This document shows positions 43,507 to 52,761 of a stretch of 64,000 nucleotides of DNA, one piece after another; the stretch's first letter is position 1; each line of letters starts with the position of its first letter. The stretch lies in assembly GCA_040752005.1 (NCBI GenBank), contig JBFMFX010000002.1:1-64000 (forward strand). The letters are read 5' to 3'. A program made the translations under genes and the position numbers. Source of the stretch: RBG-16-66-20 sp040752005 (GTDB lineage: Bacteria > Pseudomonadota > Gammaproteobacteria > Burkholderiales > SG8-39). The notes under the pieces were generated by a model, which did not search any database, was not told the origin of the DNA, and saw only the letters and a list, made by a program, of their open reading frames with translations.

Positions 43507-44817
43507 CTACCGGATGGCGGCCTCGAACTTGCGCAGGATCTCGTTGCCGCGCCGTACGGCGTCATCGAGCGCGGTCTTCGCGTCCTTCTTGCCCGCGAAC
43601 ACCGCCTCCAGCTCCTCCTCGATCACCTCGCGCCCCTGCACGAAGTTGCCGAAGCGCAGCCCCTTCGAGTTCTCGGTCGGCGCCTTGTAGGTGAGCTGCT
43701 TCACCGGCAGCTCGGCGCCGGGATCCTTGTCATAGAAGCCCGACTTCTTGGTGAGCTCGTAGGCCGCCCGGGTGATCGGCACGTAGCCGGTCTTGGTGTG
43801 CCACTCCATCTGCACCTCCGGCCGCGACAGGTAAGCGAGGAAGGTCGCGACGCCCTTGTATTCCTCGGGCTTGCGCCCGCTCATCACCCAGAGCGACGCG
43901 CCACCGATGATCGAGTTCTGCGGCGCGCCGGGCACGTCGTCGTGGTAAGGAATGAAGTTGATGGACCAGTCGAACTTGGCGACCTTGCGGATGGTCGCCT
44001 GTGCGCCGGCCGAGAGCGTCGCCATCGCGCATTCGCCGCTCGAGAACCTGCCGTCGCCCTGGTTGGTGCGGCCGACATACGTGAACAGGCCCCGCTTCGC
44101 CATGTCGCCGAGCATCGCGATGTGTTTCACGTGCAGCGGCGAGTTGAAGGTGAACTGGGTATCGAAGCCGCCCATGCCGTTTTGCTTGGTACCGATCGGC
44201 ACGTTGTGCCAGGCGCTGAAGTTCTCGATGTGCTTCCACGACGGCCAGCTGGTGGTGTAGACGCACTGCTGTCCGGCGGCCTTGAGCTTCTCCGCGGCGG
44301 CGAGCACCTCCTTCCAGGTGCGCGGCGCCTTGTTCGGATCGAGCCCGGCTTTCTTGAACGCATCCTTGTTGATGTAGAACATCACCGTCGAGCTGTTGAA
44401 GGGAAACGAGAGCATGTTGCCCTGCAGGTCGGTGTAGTAGCCGGTCACCGTCGGCAGGTAGGCCTTCGGATCGAACGGCACGCCCGATTCCTTCATCAGC
44501 TGGTACACCGGCTTGATCGCTCCCTTGGCGGCCATCATGGTCGCCGTGCCCACCTCGAACACCTGCACCAGGTGCGGCGGGTTGCCGGCGCGGAACGCCG
44601 CGATCGCCGCGGTCATGGACTCGGGATACGAGCCCTTGTACGTGGCGACGACCTTGTATTCCTTCTGGCTATCGTTGAATTTGCCGGCGAGCCCGTTCAG
44701 CGCCTCGCCGAGCGCGCCGCCCATCGAATGCCACCACTGGATCTCGACCTGGGCGTATGCCGGGCCACCGAATAGGCCCGCGCCCGCGAGCGCCGCCGCC
44801 AAGAGCTTGAGTCGCAT
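43507..44817 (-). CDS. ugpB: sn-Glycerol-3-phosphate ABC transporter substrate-binding protein
   Basis: 436 residues with a signal peptide (LLAAALAGAGLFGGPAYAQ), hence periplasmic. UgpB family blocks: EIQWWHSMGGALGEALNGLA, FNDSQKEYKVVATYKGSYPE, GNPPHLVQVFEVGTATMMAA, SLWVMSGRKPEEYKGVATFL. It binds sn-glycerol-3-phosphate or glycerophosphodiesters. The ATG at 44817 has GGGAGG upstream. A TATACT -10 element lies about 55 bases before it. Confidence 0.93.
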   Translation of the reverse strand: MRLKLLAAALAGAGLFGGPAYAQVEIQWWHSMGGALGEALNGLAGKFNDSQKEYKVVATYKGSYPESMTAAIAAFRAGNPPHLVQVFEVGTATMMAAKGAIKPVYQLMKESGVPFDPKAYLPTVTGYYTDLQGNMLSFPFNSSTVMFYINKDAFKKAGLDPNKAPRTWKEVLAAAEKLKAAGQQCVYTTSWPSWKHIENFSAWHNVPIGTKQNGMGGFDTQFTFNSPLHVKHIAMLGDMAKRGLFTYVGRTNQGDGRFSSGECAMATLSAGAQATIRKVAKFDWSINFIPYHDDVPGAPQNSIIGGASLWVMSGRKPEEYKGVATFLAYLSRPEVQMEWHTKTGYVPITRAAYELTKKSGFYDKDPGAELPVKQLTYKAPTENSKGLRFGNFVQGREVIEEELEAVFAGKKDAKTALDDAVRRGNEILRKFEAAIR

Positions 44818-44869
44818 GGAACGTCCTCCCATTGTTTGCCGCCCGGGCCCCACGCCGGACCGCTGCGCG

Positions 44870-44875
44870 AGTATA
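44870..44875 (-). promoter_or_regulatory. -10 element upstream of ugpBAEC
   Basis: TATACT on the minus strand, about 53 bases before the ugpB start. It suggests that ugpBAEC has its own promoter after the upstream paralogue. Just before it, CCCG-TCA-CGGG is a small hairpin that may end the upstream transcript. The -35 is weak. Confidence 0.45.
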
Positions 44876-44903
44876 GCCAAAGCCCGTGACGGGTTGGCGA
44901 AGG

Positions 44904-46259
44904 CTACTTCGGCAGGGGTTTGCGCGGCGCGCGTCCGAGAACGCCCGACTTGATTCCGGCGCGATGCGCCGCCTCGAATTTCCGCAGCAGCTCATTGCCG
45001 CGGCTCGCGGCATCGTCGAGCGCGAGCTTGGGCGGCTTCTCTCCCCGCCACACCGCCTCCAGCTCCTCCTCGAGAATCGCGCGGATGGCGGGAAACTCTC
45101 CCAGGCGGATGCCGCGCGACTCGCGCGTGGGCTGATGCAGCAGGAGCTGCCGGATCGCCACTTCGTGCCCCGGATGCACGTCGTAGAAGCCCTGGCCGCG
45201 CGTGCGCTCGTAGGCGGCGCGCGTCACCGGGACGAAGCCGGTGCGCTGATGCCACTCAGCCTGGATCTCCGGCCGCGCCAGAAACGCGAAGAACCTGACC
45301 GCCCCGCGGACCTCGGCCGCCGGACGGCCGGCGAGCAGCCAGAGCCCGGCGCCGCCGATCAGCGAATGATGCGGCGCGCCGCGCACGTCGTCGTAGTGCG
45401 GCAGCTCCGCCACGCCGAACTCGAACTGCGCCTCGCGCTTCAGCTCGGCGTAGCTCGCCGAGGAAGCCGTCAGCATCGCACATTCGCCGCGCGCGAACAG
45501 CCGCTCGCCCTCCAGCCGCCGGCCGCTGTAGGTGAAGTAGCCCGAGCGCACCCAGGACGAGAGCATCGAGACGTGCCGCACCATGAGATGCGTGTTGAAC
45601 ACCAGCTTCGCGTCCATGCCGGCAAGGCCGTTGTCGCGCGTGGCGAAATCCTGCTTGTGCCAGGTGCTCATGTTCTCCACGTGCACCCACGCCGGCCAGG
45701 TCGTGGTGTAGGCGCACCGGTAACCCGCTTCCAGCAGCTCGCCCATCGCCTTCGGCATCTGGTACCACGTGCGCGGCGGCCTCTCGGGGTCGAGCTTCGC
45801 CTTGCGGAACGCGCTCTTGTTGTAGAACAGGACCGGCGTGGAAATGTTGAAGGGCAGCGCGAGGAGCCGCCCGGCCTCGTCGGAGAAATAGCTCGCCACC
45901 GCGGGCAGGAACTCGCGCGCCTCGATGCGCTCGCCCGCCTCCTGCGCCGCCTGCCACAGCGGCCGCCAGGCGCCTCGCGCCGCCATCAGCTGCGCGGTGC
46001 CCAGCTCGTACACCTGCACCAAGTGCGGCCCGTTGCCGGCGCGCTGCGCCTCCATCGCCGCGATCAGCGTGCGCTCGTAGCCGCCCTTGTGCTCGGCGAC
46101 GACCCAGTACGTGTTTTGCGAGTCGTTGAAGCGCTGCACCAGGCTCTCAAGAACGTCGCCGAGCGCGCCGCTCATCGAGTGCCAGAGCCGGATCTCGGTC
46201 TGCGCCTGCGCGGCGCAGGCGGCGGCCGCGAGCAGCAGCGAAACGGCGATTTCACGCAT
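44904..46259 (-). CDS. Second UgpB-like substrate-binding protein
   Basis: 451 residues, signal peptide LLLAAAACAAQAQ. It shares the UgpB plan with its neighbour: EIRLWHSMSGALGDVLESLV, FNDSQNTYWVVAEHKGGYER, GNGPHLVQVYELGTAQLMAA, SLIGGAGLWLLAGRPAAEVR. Identity looks moderate, so this is an old tandem duplication. Ligand residues differ in places (for example NISTPVLFYNKSAF against NSSTVMFYINKDAF), suggesting a different ligand fed to the same UgpAEC channel. It is divergent from the amidase gene with 25 bases between starts. Confidence 0.88.
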   Translation of the reverse strand: MREIAVSLLLAAAACAAQAQTEIRLWHSMSGALGDVLESLVQRFNDSQNTYWVVAEHKGGYERTLIAAMEAQRAGNGPHLVQVYELGTAQLMAARGAWRPLWQAAQEAGERIEAREFLPAVASYFSDEAGRLLALPFNISTPVLFYNKSAFRKAKLDPERPPRTWYQMPKAMGELLEAGYRCAYTTTWPAWVHVENMSTWHKQDFATRDNGLAGMDAKLVFNTHLMVRHVSMLSSWVRSGYFTYSGRRLEGERLFARGECAMLTASSASYAELKREAQFEFGVAELPHYDDVRGAPHHSLIGGAGLWLLAGRPAAEVRGAVRFFAFLARPEIQAEWHQRTGFVPVTRAAYERTRGQGFYDVHPGHEVAIRQLLLHQPTRESRGIRLGEFPAIRAILEEELEAVWRGEKPPKLALDDAASRGNELLRKFEAAHRAGIKSGVLGRAPRKPLPK

Positions 46260-46284
46260 CGAGGTGCATTGTATGATGCGGGAG

Positions 46285-47682
46285 ATGGCTCACGCGCACG
46301 ATCTCACCGCGGTCGAGGTGGCGGCGCAGTTTGCGCGCGGCGCGCTCTCCCCGGTCGAATTCACGCAGGCGTGCCTTGCGCGCATCGAGGCGTGCGAGCC
46401 GAAGCTGAACGCGATGTACCGGGTGCACCGCGAGCAGGCGCTTGCCGCGGCGCGCGAATCGGAGGCCCGCTGGCGCGCCGGGCGGCCGCTGTCGCCGCTC
46501 GACGGCGTGCCGGCGACGATCAAGGAGAATATTCACACGCGGGGCGATCCGTCGCCGATCGGCACGCGCGCGAACGAGGACGCACCGCCCCAGCCCGAGG
46601 ATGCGCCGCCCGCGGCGCGGCTGCGCGAGGCGGGCTGTGTCATCCTCGGCAAGACCACGATGCCGGACTTCGGCATGCTGTCGGCAGGCGTCTCGAGCCT
46701 GCACGGCATCACGCGCAATCCGTGGCGGCTCGATCGCAACACCTCCGGATCCAGTTCCGGGGCCGGCGCTGCCGCCGCCGCGGGTTACGCGCCGCTGCAC
46801 CTCGGCACCGACATCGGCGGTTCGGTGCGCCTGCCCGCCACGCACTGCGGCATCTTCGCGCTCAAACCGAGCCTCGGGCGCGTGCCGATCTATCCCCCCT
46901 ACATCGGCCGCGTTGCCGGGCCGATGACGCGCGCCGTCGCCGATTCGGCGGCGCTCATGAACCTGCTCACGAAGCCTGATGCGCGCGACTTCATGAGCCT
47001 GCCGCACGAGGACGCCGACTATACGCGGCTGGAAGGCATCGAGCCGAAGGGGTTGCGCATCGCGTTTCTGCCCGAGATGAAAGTCGGGCTCGCACCGCAC
47101 CCGGAAGTGCGCGCCGCGGCCGCCGCCGCCGCGCGCGCGCTGCAGACGGCCGGCGCGCAGGTAGAGGAAATCGCCTCGTTCCTCACGCCCGAGATCTTCG
47201 ACGGCATGTGCCGGTTCTTCGAGGCGCGCTCCTACCACGACCTCACGCGGATGGCGCCCGAAAAGCAGAGGAAGGTGTTGCCGTTCATCGTCGAGTGGTG
47301 CAGCTGGCGCGCGCGCGGCTTCACGGGCCGCGACGTGATGGCCGCCTACGGCTGCTACGTCGCGCTGCGCGAGGCGGCGATCCGGGCGACGCTGCCGTAC
47401 GATTTCGTCGTCTCACCGGTCTCGCCGATCCTGCCCTACGCCGCGGAACTCCCCTCGCCCAACAACGATCCGCGCGACGCGCTGCCGCACATCGCATTCA
47501 CCCTGCCCTGGAACATGTCGGAGCAGCCGGCGGCGTCGCTCAACTGGACGTTCAGCACCGACGGCCTGCCGATCGGCGTGCAGGTGATCGGCCGGCGCTT
47601 CGACGATTTCGGCGTGCTGCGGCTTGCGTACTGGCTGGAAAAGGCGAGGCCGGCGCAGCCGCCGTGGCCCGAAGTCCGGTAG
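46285..47682 (+). CDS. Amidase signature family enzyme
   Basis: 465 residues. The Ser-cisSer-Lys triad is visible: Lys in VPATIKENIHTRG near residue 78, cis-Ser in RNTSGSSSGAGAAAAAG and nucleophile Ser in GTDIGGSVRLPATHCGIFA near residue 178. The family hydrolyses amides to acid and ammonia; specificity cannot be read. ATG at 46285 gives the usual family N terminus and lies seven bases after TATGAT; ATGs at 46273 and 46276 are in frame and have GAGGTG upstream, so a slightly longer protein is possible. Confidence 0.9.
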   Translation: MAHAHDLTAVEVAAQFARGALSPVEFTQACLARIEACEPKLNAMYRVHREQALAAARESEARWRAGRPLSPLDGVPATIKENIHTRGDPSPIGTRANEDAPPQPEDAPPAARLREAGCVILGKTTMPDFGMLSAGVSSLHGITRNPWRLDRNTSGSSSGAGAAAAAGYAPLHLGTDIGGSVRLPATHCGIFALKPSLGRVPIYPPYIGRVAGPMTRAVADSAALMNLLTKPDARDFMSLPHEDADYTRLEGIEPKGLRIAFLPEMKVGLAPHPEVRAAAAAAARALQTAGAQVEEIASFLTPEIFDGMCRFFEARSYHDLTRMAPEKQRKVLPFIVEWCSWRARGFTGRDVMAAYGCYVALREAAIRATLPYDFVVSPVSPILPYAAELPSPNNDPRDALPHIAFTLPWNMSEQPAASLNWTFSTDGLPIGVQVIGRRFDDFGVLRLAYWLEKARPAQPPWPEVR

Positions 47683-47687
47683 CGGCC

Positions 47688-47724
47688 GGGCGAGCGCGCT
47701 TGTGCCCGCGGCGCTCGCGCGCCC
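47688..47724. terminator. Possible bidirectional hairpin between amidase and mlrC
   Basis: GGGCGAGCGC (47688-47697) and GCGCTCGC followed by GCGCCC (47711-47724) form an imperfect stem in the 42-base gap between two convergent genes. There is no T-run, so termination would be weak or factor-dependent. Confidence 0.35.
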
Positions 47725-49230
47725 TCAGCCCGCGAACGCCGGCCCCAGCGGCCGCAGCCGCAGGCCCTTGCGCAATCGCCTCCACGGAAATTGCGCCGGA
47801 TCGGCGAGCGCCGGTCCCGGCGCCGTCGCCACCAGCACTTCTTTTGCGATCGGTTCGAAGTCGGCGCGAAAGTGCACCGAGCTCTTGAGCACGAGGATCC
47901 GCTCGCGCACAGGCTCGACGCCGACATGGCGGAACATTTCCTGATCGGCCGCCTGCACCTTGCGCGAGGCGAGCACCACGCGTACCCCCGGGGCAGCGCG
48001 GCAGCGCAGCAGCGCCATCGGCCCGAGCTGCATGCGAAAGCCCTTGAACATCGGGCCGGTGCAGGTGAAGCGCCCGTCGGCGAGGCGCTCGACGGTGAAC
48101 TCGCCCGCGAACGGCGAATCGCCCGGCACGCGCGAGCGCCCGCCGAGCGCGAGCGCAAGCGTCGCCCCTTCGCCCGCCTCATGCGCCCGCCTTGCCGCCT
48201 CGGCGTCAATCAGCAGCCCGAGCACCGCACCGTTTGCGCGCGCGCGCACCAGCGCCGCGAGCATGCCGGTGGTGTCGCCGTTGCCGCCTGCGCCCGGGTT
48301 GTCCTGGGTGTCGGCGATCACCACCGGGCGCCCCGGCTCGCCGCGCGCGATCGCGCGCGCGACCGCCTCCTCGGGCGAATAAAGCTGCATCGCGAACTCG
48401 GGCTCGGCCTCGGCCACCGCGGCGCGCAGCTTCGCCACCGCAGCCTCGACGCCGGCGCGGTCCGGCCCATAGCCGAATACCGTCATGCCGCATTCCTCGA
48501 AATCGGCCATCGGAAATCCCGGCATGAACGACAGCGTCGCGCCGCTTGCGCGCTCCAGCGCCTCCAGTTCGGCGAACAGCCTCCGGCACGGCTCGACGAA
48601 CGTGCACTGCGAGGAAATCCCGGTGAGGAAGTCGAGCGTGGCGTAGGCCTTCGCGGGGCGCACGCCGTCCGCGAGTATCGCCGCGAGCAGCCGCGCGGCG
48701 CGCGCCCCGGTCGCCGCCATGTCCACGTGCGGGTAGGTCCGGTAGCCGACCAGAGCATCGGCGCGCGCCACCATCGCGCGCGTGACGTTGCCGTGCAGAT
48801 CCAGGCTCGCCACCAGCGGCACCCGCTCGCCGATCACCTCGCGCACGCGGCGCAGGATCTCGCCCTCGCCGTCGTCGCAGTGCTCGGTCACCATCGCGCC
48901 GTGCAGGTCGAGATAGACGCCGTCCACCGGCAGCGCGGCCCGCAAGCGCGCGATGAGTTCGCCGACGATGCGCTCGAACGCATCGCGCGTCACATGCGCC
49001 GAAGGGCTCGCCGCCGCCCACGCGGTGCCGACCAGCCGGTGCCCGGCGCCGGCGAGCGCCTCGATCGCCCCTTGCGCCGGGATGTTGGCGCCGGCAAGCG
49101 CGGCAAAGATCCGCTCGCCGTAGGCGACCCCCGGCCAGCCCCCGCCCGCCTCGAACTGGGCGTAGTCGGCGCGCGCGGGCGCGAAGGTGTTGGTCTCGTG
49201 CTGGAACCCGCCGATTGCGATGCGTGCCAT
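47725..49230 (-). CDS. M81-family metallopeptidase (MlrC/microcystinase C-like)
   Basis: 501 residues. N-terminal DUF1485 domain with IAIGGFQHETNTFAPARADY, DGVYLDLHGAMVTEHCDDGE and LVASLDLHGNVTRAMV, whose Asp and His are the presumed zinc ligands; C-terminal MlrC domain with VIADTQDNPGAGGNGDTTGM and GPMFKGFRMQLGPMALLRC. MlrC cleaves linear microcystin fragments; most relatives in soil and water bacteria have unknown peptide substrates. It is divergent from the peptide transporter operon, which suggests it processes an imported peptide. Confidence 0.87.
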   Translation of the reverse strand: MARIAIGGFQHETNTFAPARADYAQFEAGGGWPGVAYGERIFAALAGANIPAQGAIEALAGAGHRLVGTAWAAASPSAHVTRDAFERIVGELIARLRAALPVDGVYLDLHGAMVTEHCDDGEGEILRRVREVIGERVPLVASLDLHGNVTRAMVARADALVGYRTYPHVDMAATGARAARLLAAILADGVRPAKAYATLDFLTGISSQCTFVEPCRRLFAELEALERASGATLSFMPGFPMADFEECGMTVFGYGPDRAGVEAAVAKLRAAVAEAEPEFAMQLYSPEEAVARAIARGEPGRPVVIADTQDNPGAGGNGDTTGMLAALVRARANGAVLGLLIDAEAARRAHEAGEGATLALALGGRSRVPGDSPFAGEFTVERLADGRFTCTGPMFKGFRMQLGPMALLRCRAAPGVRVVLASRKVQAADQEMFRHVGVEPVRERILVLKSSVHFRADFEPIAKEVLVATAPGPALADPAQFPWRRLRKGLRLRPLGPAFAG

Positions 49231-49277
49231 GCCCTGCTACCCTTCCTGCGCCTTCTCGGACCGCAAAGGATACCCGT

Positions 49278-50843
49278 ATGAGCCGCAAGATCGTCGCCGC
49301 CGCCCTCCTCGCCGCCCTCGCCGGCGCCGCCGCCGCCCAGGAAAAGGTGCTGCGCGTGGTGCCGCATTCGAACCTGTCGATCCTCGACCCGATCTGGACG
49401 ACGCAGTACATGGCGCGCAACCACGGGTACATGATCTACGACACGCTGTTCGGCACCGACGAGAAGAGCCAGGTCAAGCCGCAGATGGTGGACACCTGGA
49501 CCGTCTCGCCCGACCGGCGCCTCTGGACCTTCCGCCTGCGCGAGGGGCTGGAATTCCACGACGGCAAGCCGGTCACCGGCGAGGACGTGATCGCGTCGCT
49601 CGTGCGCTGGGGCAAGCGCGACGCGATGGGCCAGAAGCTGATGACCTTCGTCGAGCGCATGGACTCGCCCGATCCGAAGACCTTCCGCCTGTTCCTGCGC
49701 GAGCCGTGCGGTTTCGTGCTGGAGGCGCTCGGCAAGCCCTCTTCCAACGTGCCGTTCATCATGCCCAAGCGCGTCGCCGACACGCCGGCGGACAAGCAGA
49801 TCGAGGAGCACATCGGCTCCGGGCCCTACATCTTCAAGCGCGACGAATTCAAGCCGGGCGACCGGGCGGTGTACGTGAAGAATCCGAAGTACGTTCCGCG
49901 CAAGGAGCCGCCCTCGGGCACCGCCGGCGGCAAGCACGTGTACGTCGACCGCGTCGAGTGGAACCTGGCGCTGCGCGATGCGCAGGCGCAGGTGAACGCG
50001 CTCGCCAAGGGCGAAGTGGACGTGCTGGAACGCCCGGCTTTCGAGAGCTACGAGCAGCTGAAGAAGATTCCCGACGTCGTGCTGGTCACGAAAGATCCCC
50101 TGGGCTTTCAGTACATGGCGCGCTTCAACCACCTGCATCCGCCGTTCAACAATCCGAAGGTGCGCCAGGCGGCGCTCGCGGCGATGGCGCAGGAGCCGTT
50201 CCTGCGCGCGCAAGTCGGGGTGAAGGAGTTCTACCGTACCTGCCCCTCGATGTTCACCTGCGGCACCCCCTACGGCAGCGCCAAGGGCAGTGAGATCCAG
50301 TCGAAGTCGAACATGAAGAAGGCGCAGGAACTGCTGAAAGCCTCCGGCTACGACGGCACGCCGGTGGTGATTCTCAAGCCCACCGATCTCGCCGCGATCC
50401 AGAAGCTGCCCGACGTCGCGGCGCAGTTGCTGCGCCAGGCCGGATTCAAGGTGGACCTGCAGGCGATGGACTGGAACACCGTGGTGTCGCGGCGCGCGAA
50501 GAAAGAGCCTCCGGCGCAGGGAGGCTGGAACATCTTCCTCACCGCGTGGGTCGCCCCCGACATCTGGAACCCGCTCACCAACGCGGCGATCGGCGCGCAG
50601 GGCGAGAAGTCCTGGTTCGGCTGGCCGAGCGACGAGACGATCGAGAAGCTGCGCGACGAGTTCGCGCGCGCGACCGACGAGGCGAAGAAGAAAGCGCTCG
50701 CCGAAGCGATTCAGGTCCGCGCCTTCGAGATCGTCACGCACGCCCCGCTCGGCGAGTACGTCAACCCGCTTGCCGCGCGCAAGAACGTCACCGGCTGGGT
50801 GATCGGGCCGGGCGACATCTACTGGAACGTGAAGAAGAACTGA
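49278..50843 (+). CDS. Peptide ABC transporter substrate-binding protein
   Basis: 521 residues, signal peptide AAALLAALAGAAAAQ. Family 5 solute-binding protein (DppA/OppA type): LRVVPHSNLSILDPIWTTQY, TVSPDRRLWTFRLREGLEFH, the loop GSGPYIFKRDEFKPGDRAVY and FNHLHPPFNNPKVRQAALAA. Members bind di- or oligopeptides, glutathione or nickel complexes. ATG at 49278 (MSRKIVAAA) starts the signal peptide. It is first in an operon with two permeases and a fused ATPase. Confidence 0.9.
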   Translation: MSRKIVAAALLAALAGAAAAQEKVLRVVPHSNLSILDPIWTTQYMARNHGYMIYDTLFGTDEKSQVKPQMVDTWTVSPDRRLWTFRLREGLEFHDGKPVTGEDVIASLVRWGKRDAMGQKLMTFVERMDSPDPKTFRLFLREPCGFVLEALGKPSSNVPFIMPKRVADTPADKQIEEHIGSGPYIFKRDEFKPGDRAVYVKNPKYVPRKEPPSGTAGGKHVYVDRVEWNLALRDAQAQVNALAKGEVDVLERPAFESYEQLKKIPDVVLVTKDPLGFQYMARFNHLHPPFNNPKVRQAALAAMAQEPFLRAQVGVKEFYRTCPSMFTCGTPYGSAKGSEIQSKSNMKKAQELLKASGYDGTPVVILKPTDLAAIQKLPDVAAQLLRQAGFKVDLQAMDWNTVVSRRAKKEPPAQGGWNIFLTAWVAPDIWNPLTNAAIGAQGEKSWFGWPSDETIEKLRDEFARATDEAKKKALAEAIQVRAFEIVTHAPLGEYVNPLAARKNVTGWVIGPGDIYWNVKKN

Positions 50844-50863
50844 CGCCGCGGTTCGCCGCGGCG

Positions 50864-50893
50864 GCCCCGGGGTAAACTCCCGGGGCTTTTTTT
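50864..50893 (+). terminator. Intrinsic terminator between binding-protein and permease genes
   Basis: GCCCCGGG and CCCGGGGC pair around GTAAACT and are followed by seven T residues: a textbook Rho-independent terminator. It stands 20 bases after the binding-protein stop and 6 bases before the permease start, inside an operon. Partial read-through would give excess binding protein relative to the membrane complex. Confidence 0.85.
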
Positions 50894-50899
50894 CGCGCC

Positions 50900-51841
50900 A
50901 TGGCCGCGTTCCTCGCCCGCAGGCTTCTCGCCACGATCCCGGTGCTCGCCGTGGTCGCGGTGCTGGTGTTCCTCATGCTGCGCATCACGCCCGGGGACCC
51001 GGCGGCGATCCTCGCCGGCGATGCCGCGAGCGCCGAGCAGATCACACGCATCCGCGCCAGCCTCGGCCTCGACCGGCCGATCCATGTGCAGTTCGGGATC
51101 TGGCTCGGCCAGGTCCTCTCCGGCGACCTCGGCGAGTCGTTCTTCTACAAGACGAAGGTCTCGACGCTGATCGGCCAGCGCCTGGAGCCGACGCTGTCGC
51201 TCGCCGCGCTCACCATGCTGATCGCGGTGACGGTGGCGGTGCCGCTCGGCGCCGCGGCCGCCTGGCGCTTCGGCGGCTGGTTCGACCGCGCGCTGATGGG
51301 CTTCTCGGTGCTCGGATTTTCGCTGCCGGTGTTCGTGCTCGCCTATGTGCTGATCTGGCTGGTGTCGCTCAAGCTGGGGCTGCTTCCGGTACAGGGCTAC
51401 CAGCGCCTCGCCGACGGCGCCTGGCCGTGGCTGCGGCACCTGCTGCTGCCGGCGCTGACGCTCTCGATCATCTACATCGCGCTGATCGCGCGCGTGACGC
51501 GCGCCTCGGTGCTGGAGGCGCTCGGCGAGGACTACATCCGCACCGCGCGCGCCAAGGGCCTCGCCGAGCTGCGGGTGCTGGTGCGCCATGCGCTCGCCAA
51601 CGCCGCGGTGCCGATCGTCACCGTGATCGGAATCGGCGTCGCGCTGCTCATCGGCGGCGTCGTGGTCACCGAATCGGTGTACGCAATTCCTGGCCTCGGG
51701 CGACTCACGGTGGACGCGGTGCTCGCGCGCGACTTCCCGACCATCCAGGGGGTGATCCTGTTCTTTTCGGTCGCGTACGTGTTCATCAACCTGCTGGTGG
51801 ACGTCTCATACGTGTTCCTCGACCCGCGCATCCGCTACTGA
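50900..51841 (+). CDS. dppB: Peptide ABC transporter permease (DppB type)
   Basis: 313 residues, six membrane helices. N-terminal FLARRLLATIPVLAVVAVLV, periplasmic IRASLGLDRPIHVQFGIWLG and the cytoplasmic coupling loop EALGEDYIRTARAKGLAELR are DppB/OppB hallmarks. The stop overlaps the start of the next permease by one base (TGATG). Confidence 0.92.
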   Translation: MAAFLARRLLATIPVLAVVAVLVFLMLRITPGDPAAILAGDAASAEQITRIRASLGLDRPIHVQFGIWLGQVLSGDLGESFFYKTKVSTLIGQRLEPTLSLAALTMLIAVTVAVPLGAAAAWRFGGWFDRALMGFSVLGFSLPVFVLAYVLIWLVSLKLGLLPVQGYQRLADGAWPWLRHLLLPALTLSIIYIALIARVTRASVLEALGEDYIRTARAKGLAELRVLVRHALANAAVPIVTVIGIGVALLIGGVVVTESVYAIPGLGRLTVDAVLARDFPTIQGVILFFSVAYVFINLLVDVSYVFLDPRIRY

Positions 51842-52761
51842 TGAAGCTGGAAAGCCTGTCGGTCGAGTCCGCTGCCGTCATCCGCCAGGAAAGCGCCTGG
51901 CAGCGTGCGCGGCGCAACGTGTCGGTGCGCATCGGCGGCGCCGTGCTCGGGGCTCTCGTTGTCATTGCGCTCGCCGCGCCGTGGCTGGGCACGGTGGATC
52001 CCGCGCTCTTCGACGCCGCCAGCCGCGACCTGCGCCCCGGCATGTCCGGCGAGATCACGACGCTGGAAGGCGAACTCGTGCGCCACACGTTCCTCATGGG
52101 CTCGGACTCCTTCGGCCGCGACGTCTACAGCCGCGTCATCTACGGCACGCGCATCTCGCTCTTGGTCGGCATCGTCTCGGCGCTGATCGCGATCGCCTTC
52201 GGCGTGGTGCTCGGGCTCGCCTCCGGCTACCTGCGCTGGCTCGACGGGCCCCTGATGCGCGTCATGGACGGCGTCATGGCGATCCCGGCGATCCTCATCG
52301 CGATCGCGCTGGTGGCGATGTGGCGTGCGAGCCTCGCCACGGTGATCGTGGCGATCGCGATCCCGGAGATTCCGCGCGTGGCGCGGCTGGTGCGCTCGCT
52401 CGTGCTCACCATCCGCGAGGAGCCCTACGTCGAGGCGGCGATCGCGCTCGGCACGCCGACATGGAAGATCATGTTCGCGCACATCCTGCCGAACACGATC
52501 GCGCCGCTGATCGTGCAGGGCACCTTCATCTGCGCCTCGGCGATCCTCGTCGAGGCGATCCTGTCGTTCCTCGGCGTGGGGCTTCCGCCCGACATCCCCA
52601 CCTGGGGCAACATCATGGCCGAGGGACGCGTGCAGTTCGTCGAGTACCCGCACAACGTGTTCTTCCCCGGGCTGTTCCTCACCGTGACGGTGCTCGCGAT
52701 CAACATGCTCGGCGACGGCCTGCGCGACACGCTCGATCCCCGGATGGCGAGGCGGCTGTGA
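51841..52761 (+). CDS. dppC: Peptide ABC transporter permease (DppC type)
   Basis: 306 residues. Cytoplasmic N terminus, then six helices; HTFLMGSDSFGRDVYSRVIY and the coupling loop EEPYVEAAIALGTPTWKIMF are DppC/OppC signatures, as is IPTWGNIMAEGR near the end. It forms the channel with the preceding permease. The stop overlaps the ATPase start (GTGA). Confidence 0.92.
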   Translation: MKLESLSVESAAVIRQESAWQRARRNVSVRIGGAVLGALVVIALAAPWLGTVDPALFDAASRDLRPGMSGEITTLEGELVRHTFLMGSDSFGRDVYSRVIYGTRISLLVGIVSALIAIAFGVVLGLASGYLRWLDGPLMRVMDGVMAIPAILIAIALVAMWRASLATVIVAIAIPEIPRVARLVRSLVLTIREEPYVEAAIALGTPTWKIMFAHILPNTIAPLIVQGTFICASAILVEAILSFLGVGLPPDIPTWGNIMAEGRVQFVEYPHNVFFPGLFLTVTVLAINMLGDGLRDTLDPRMARRL

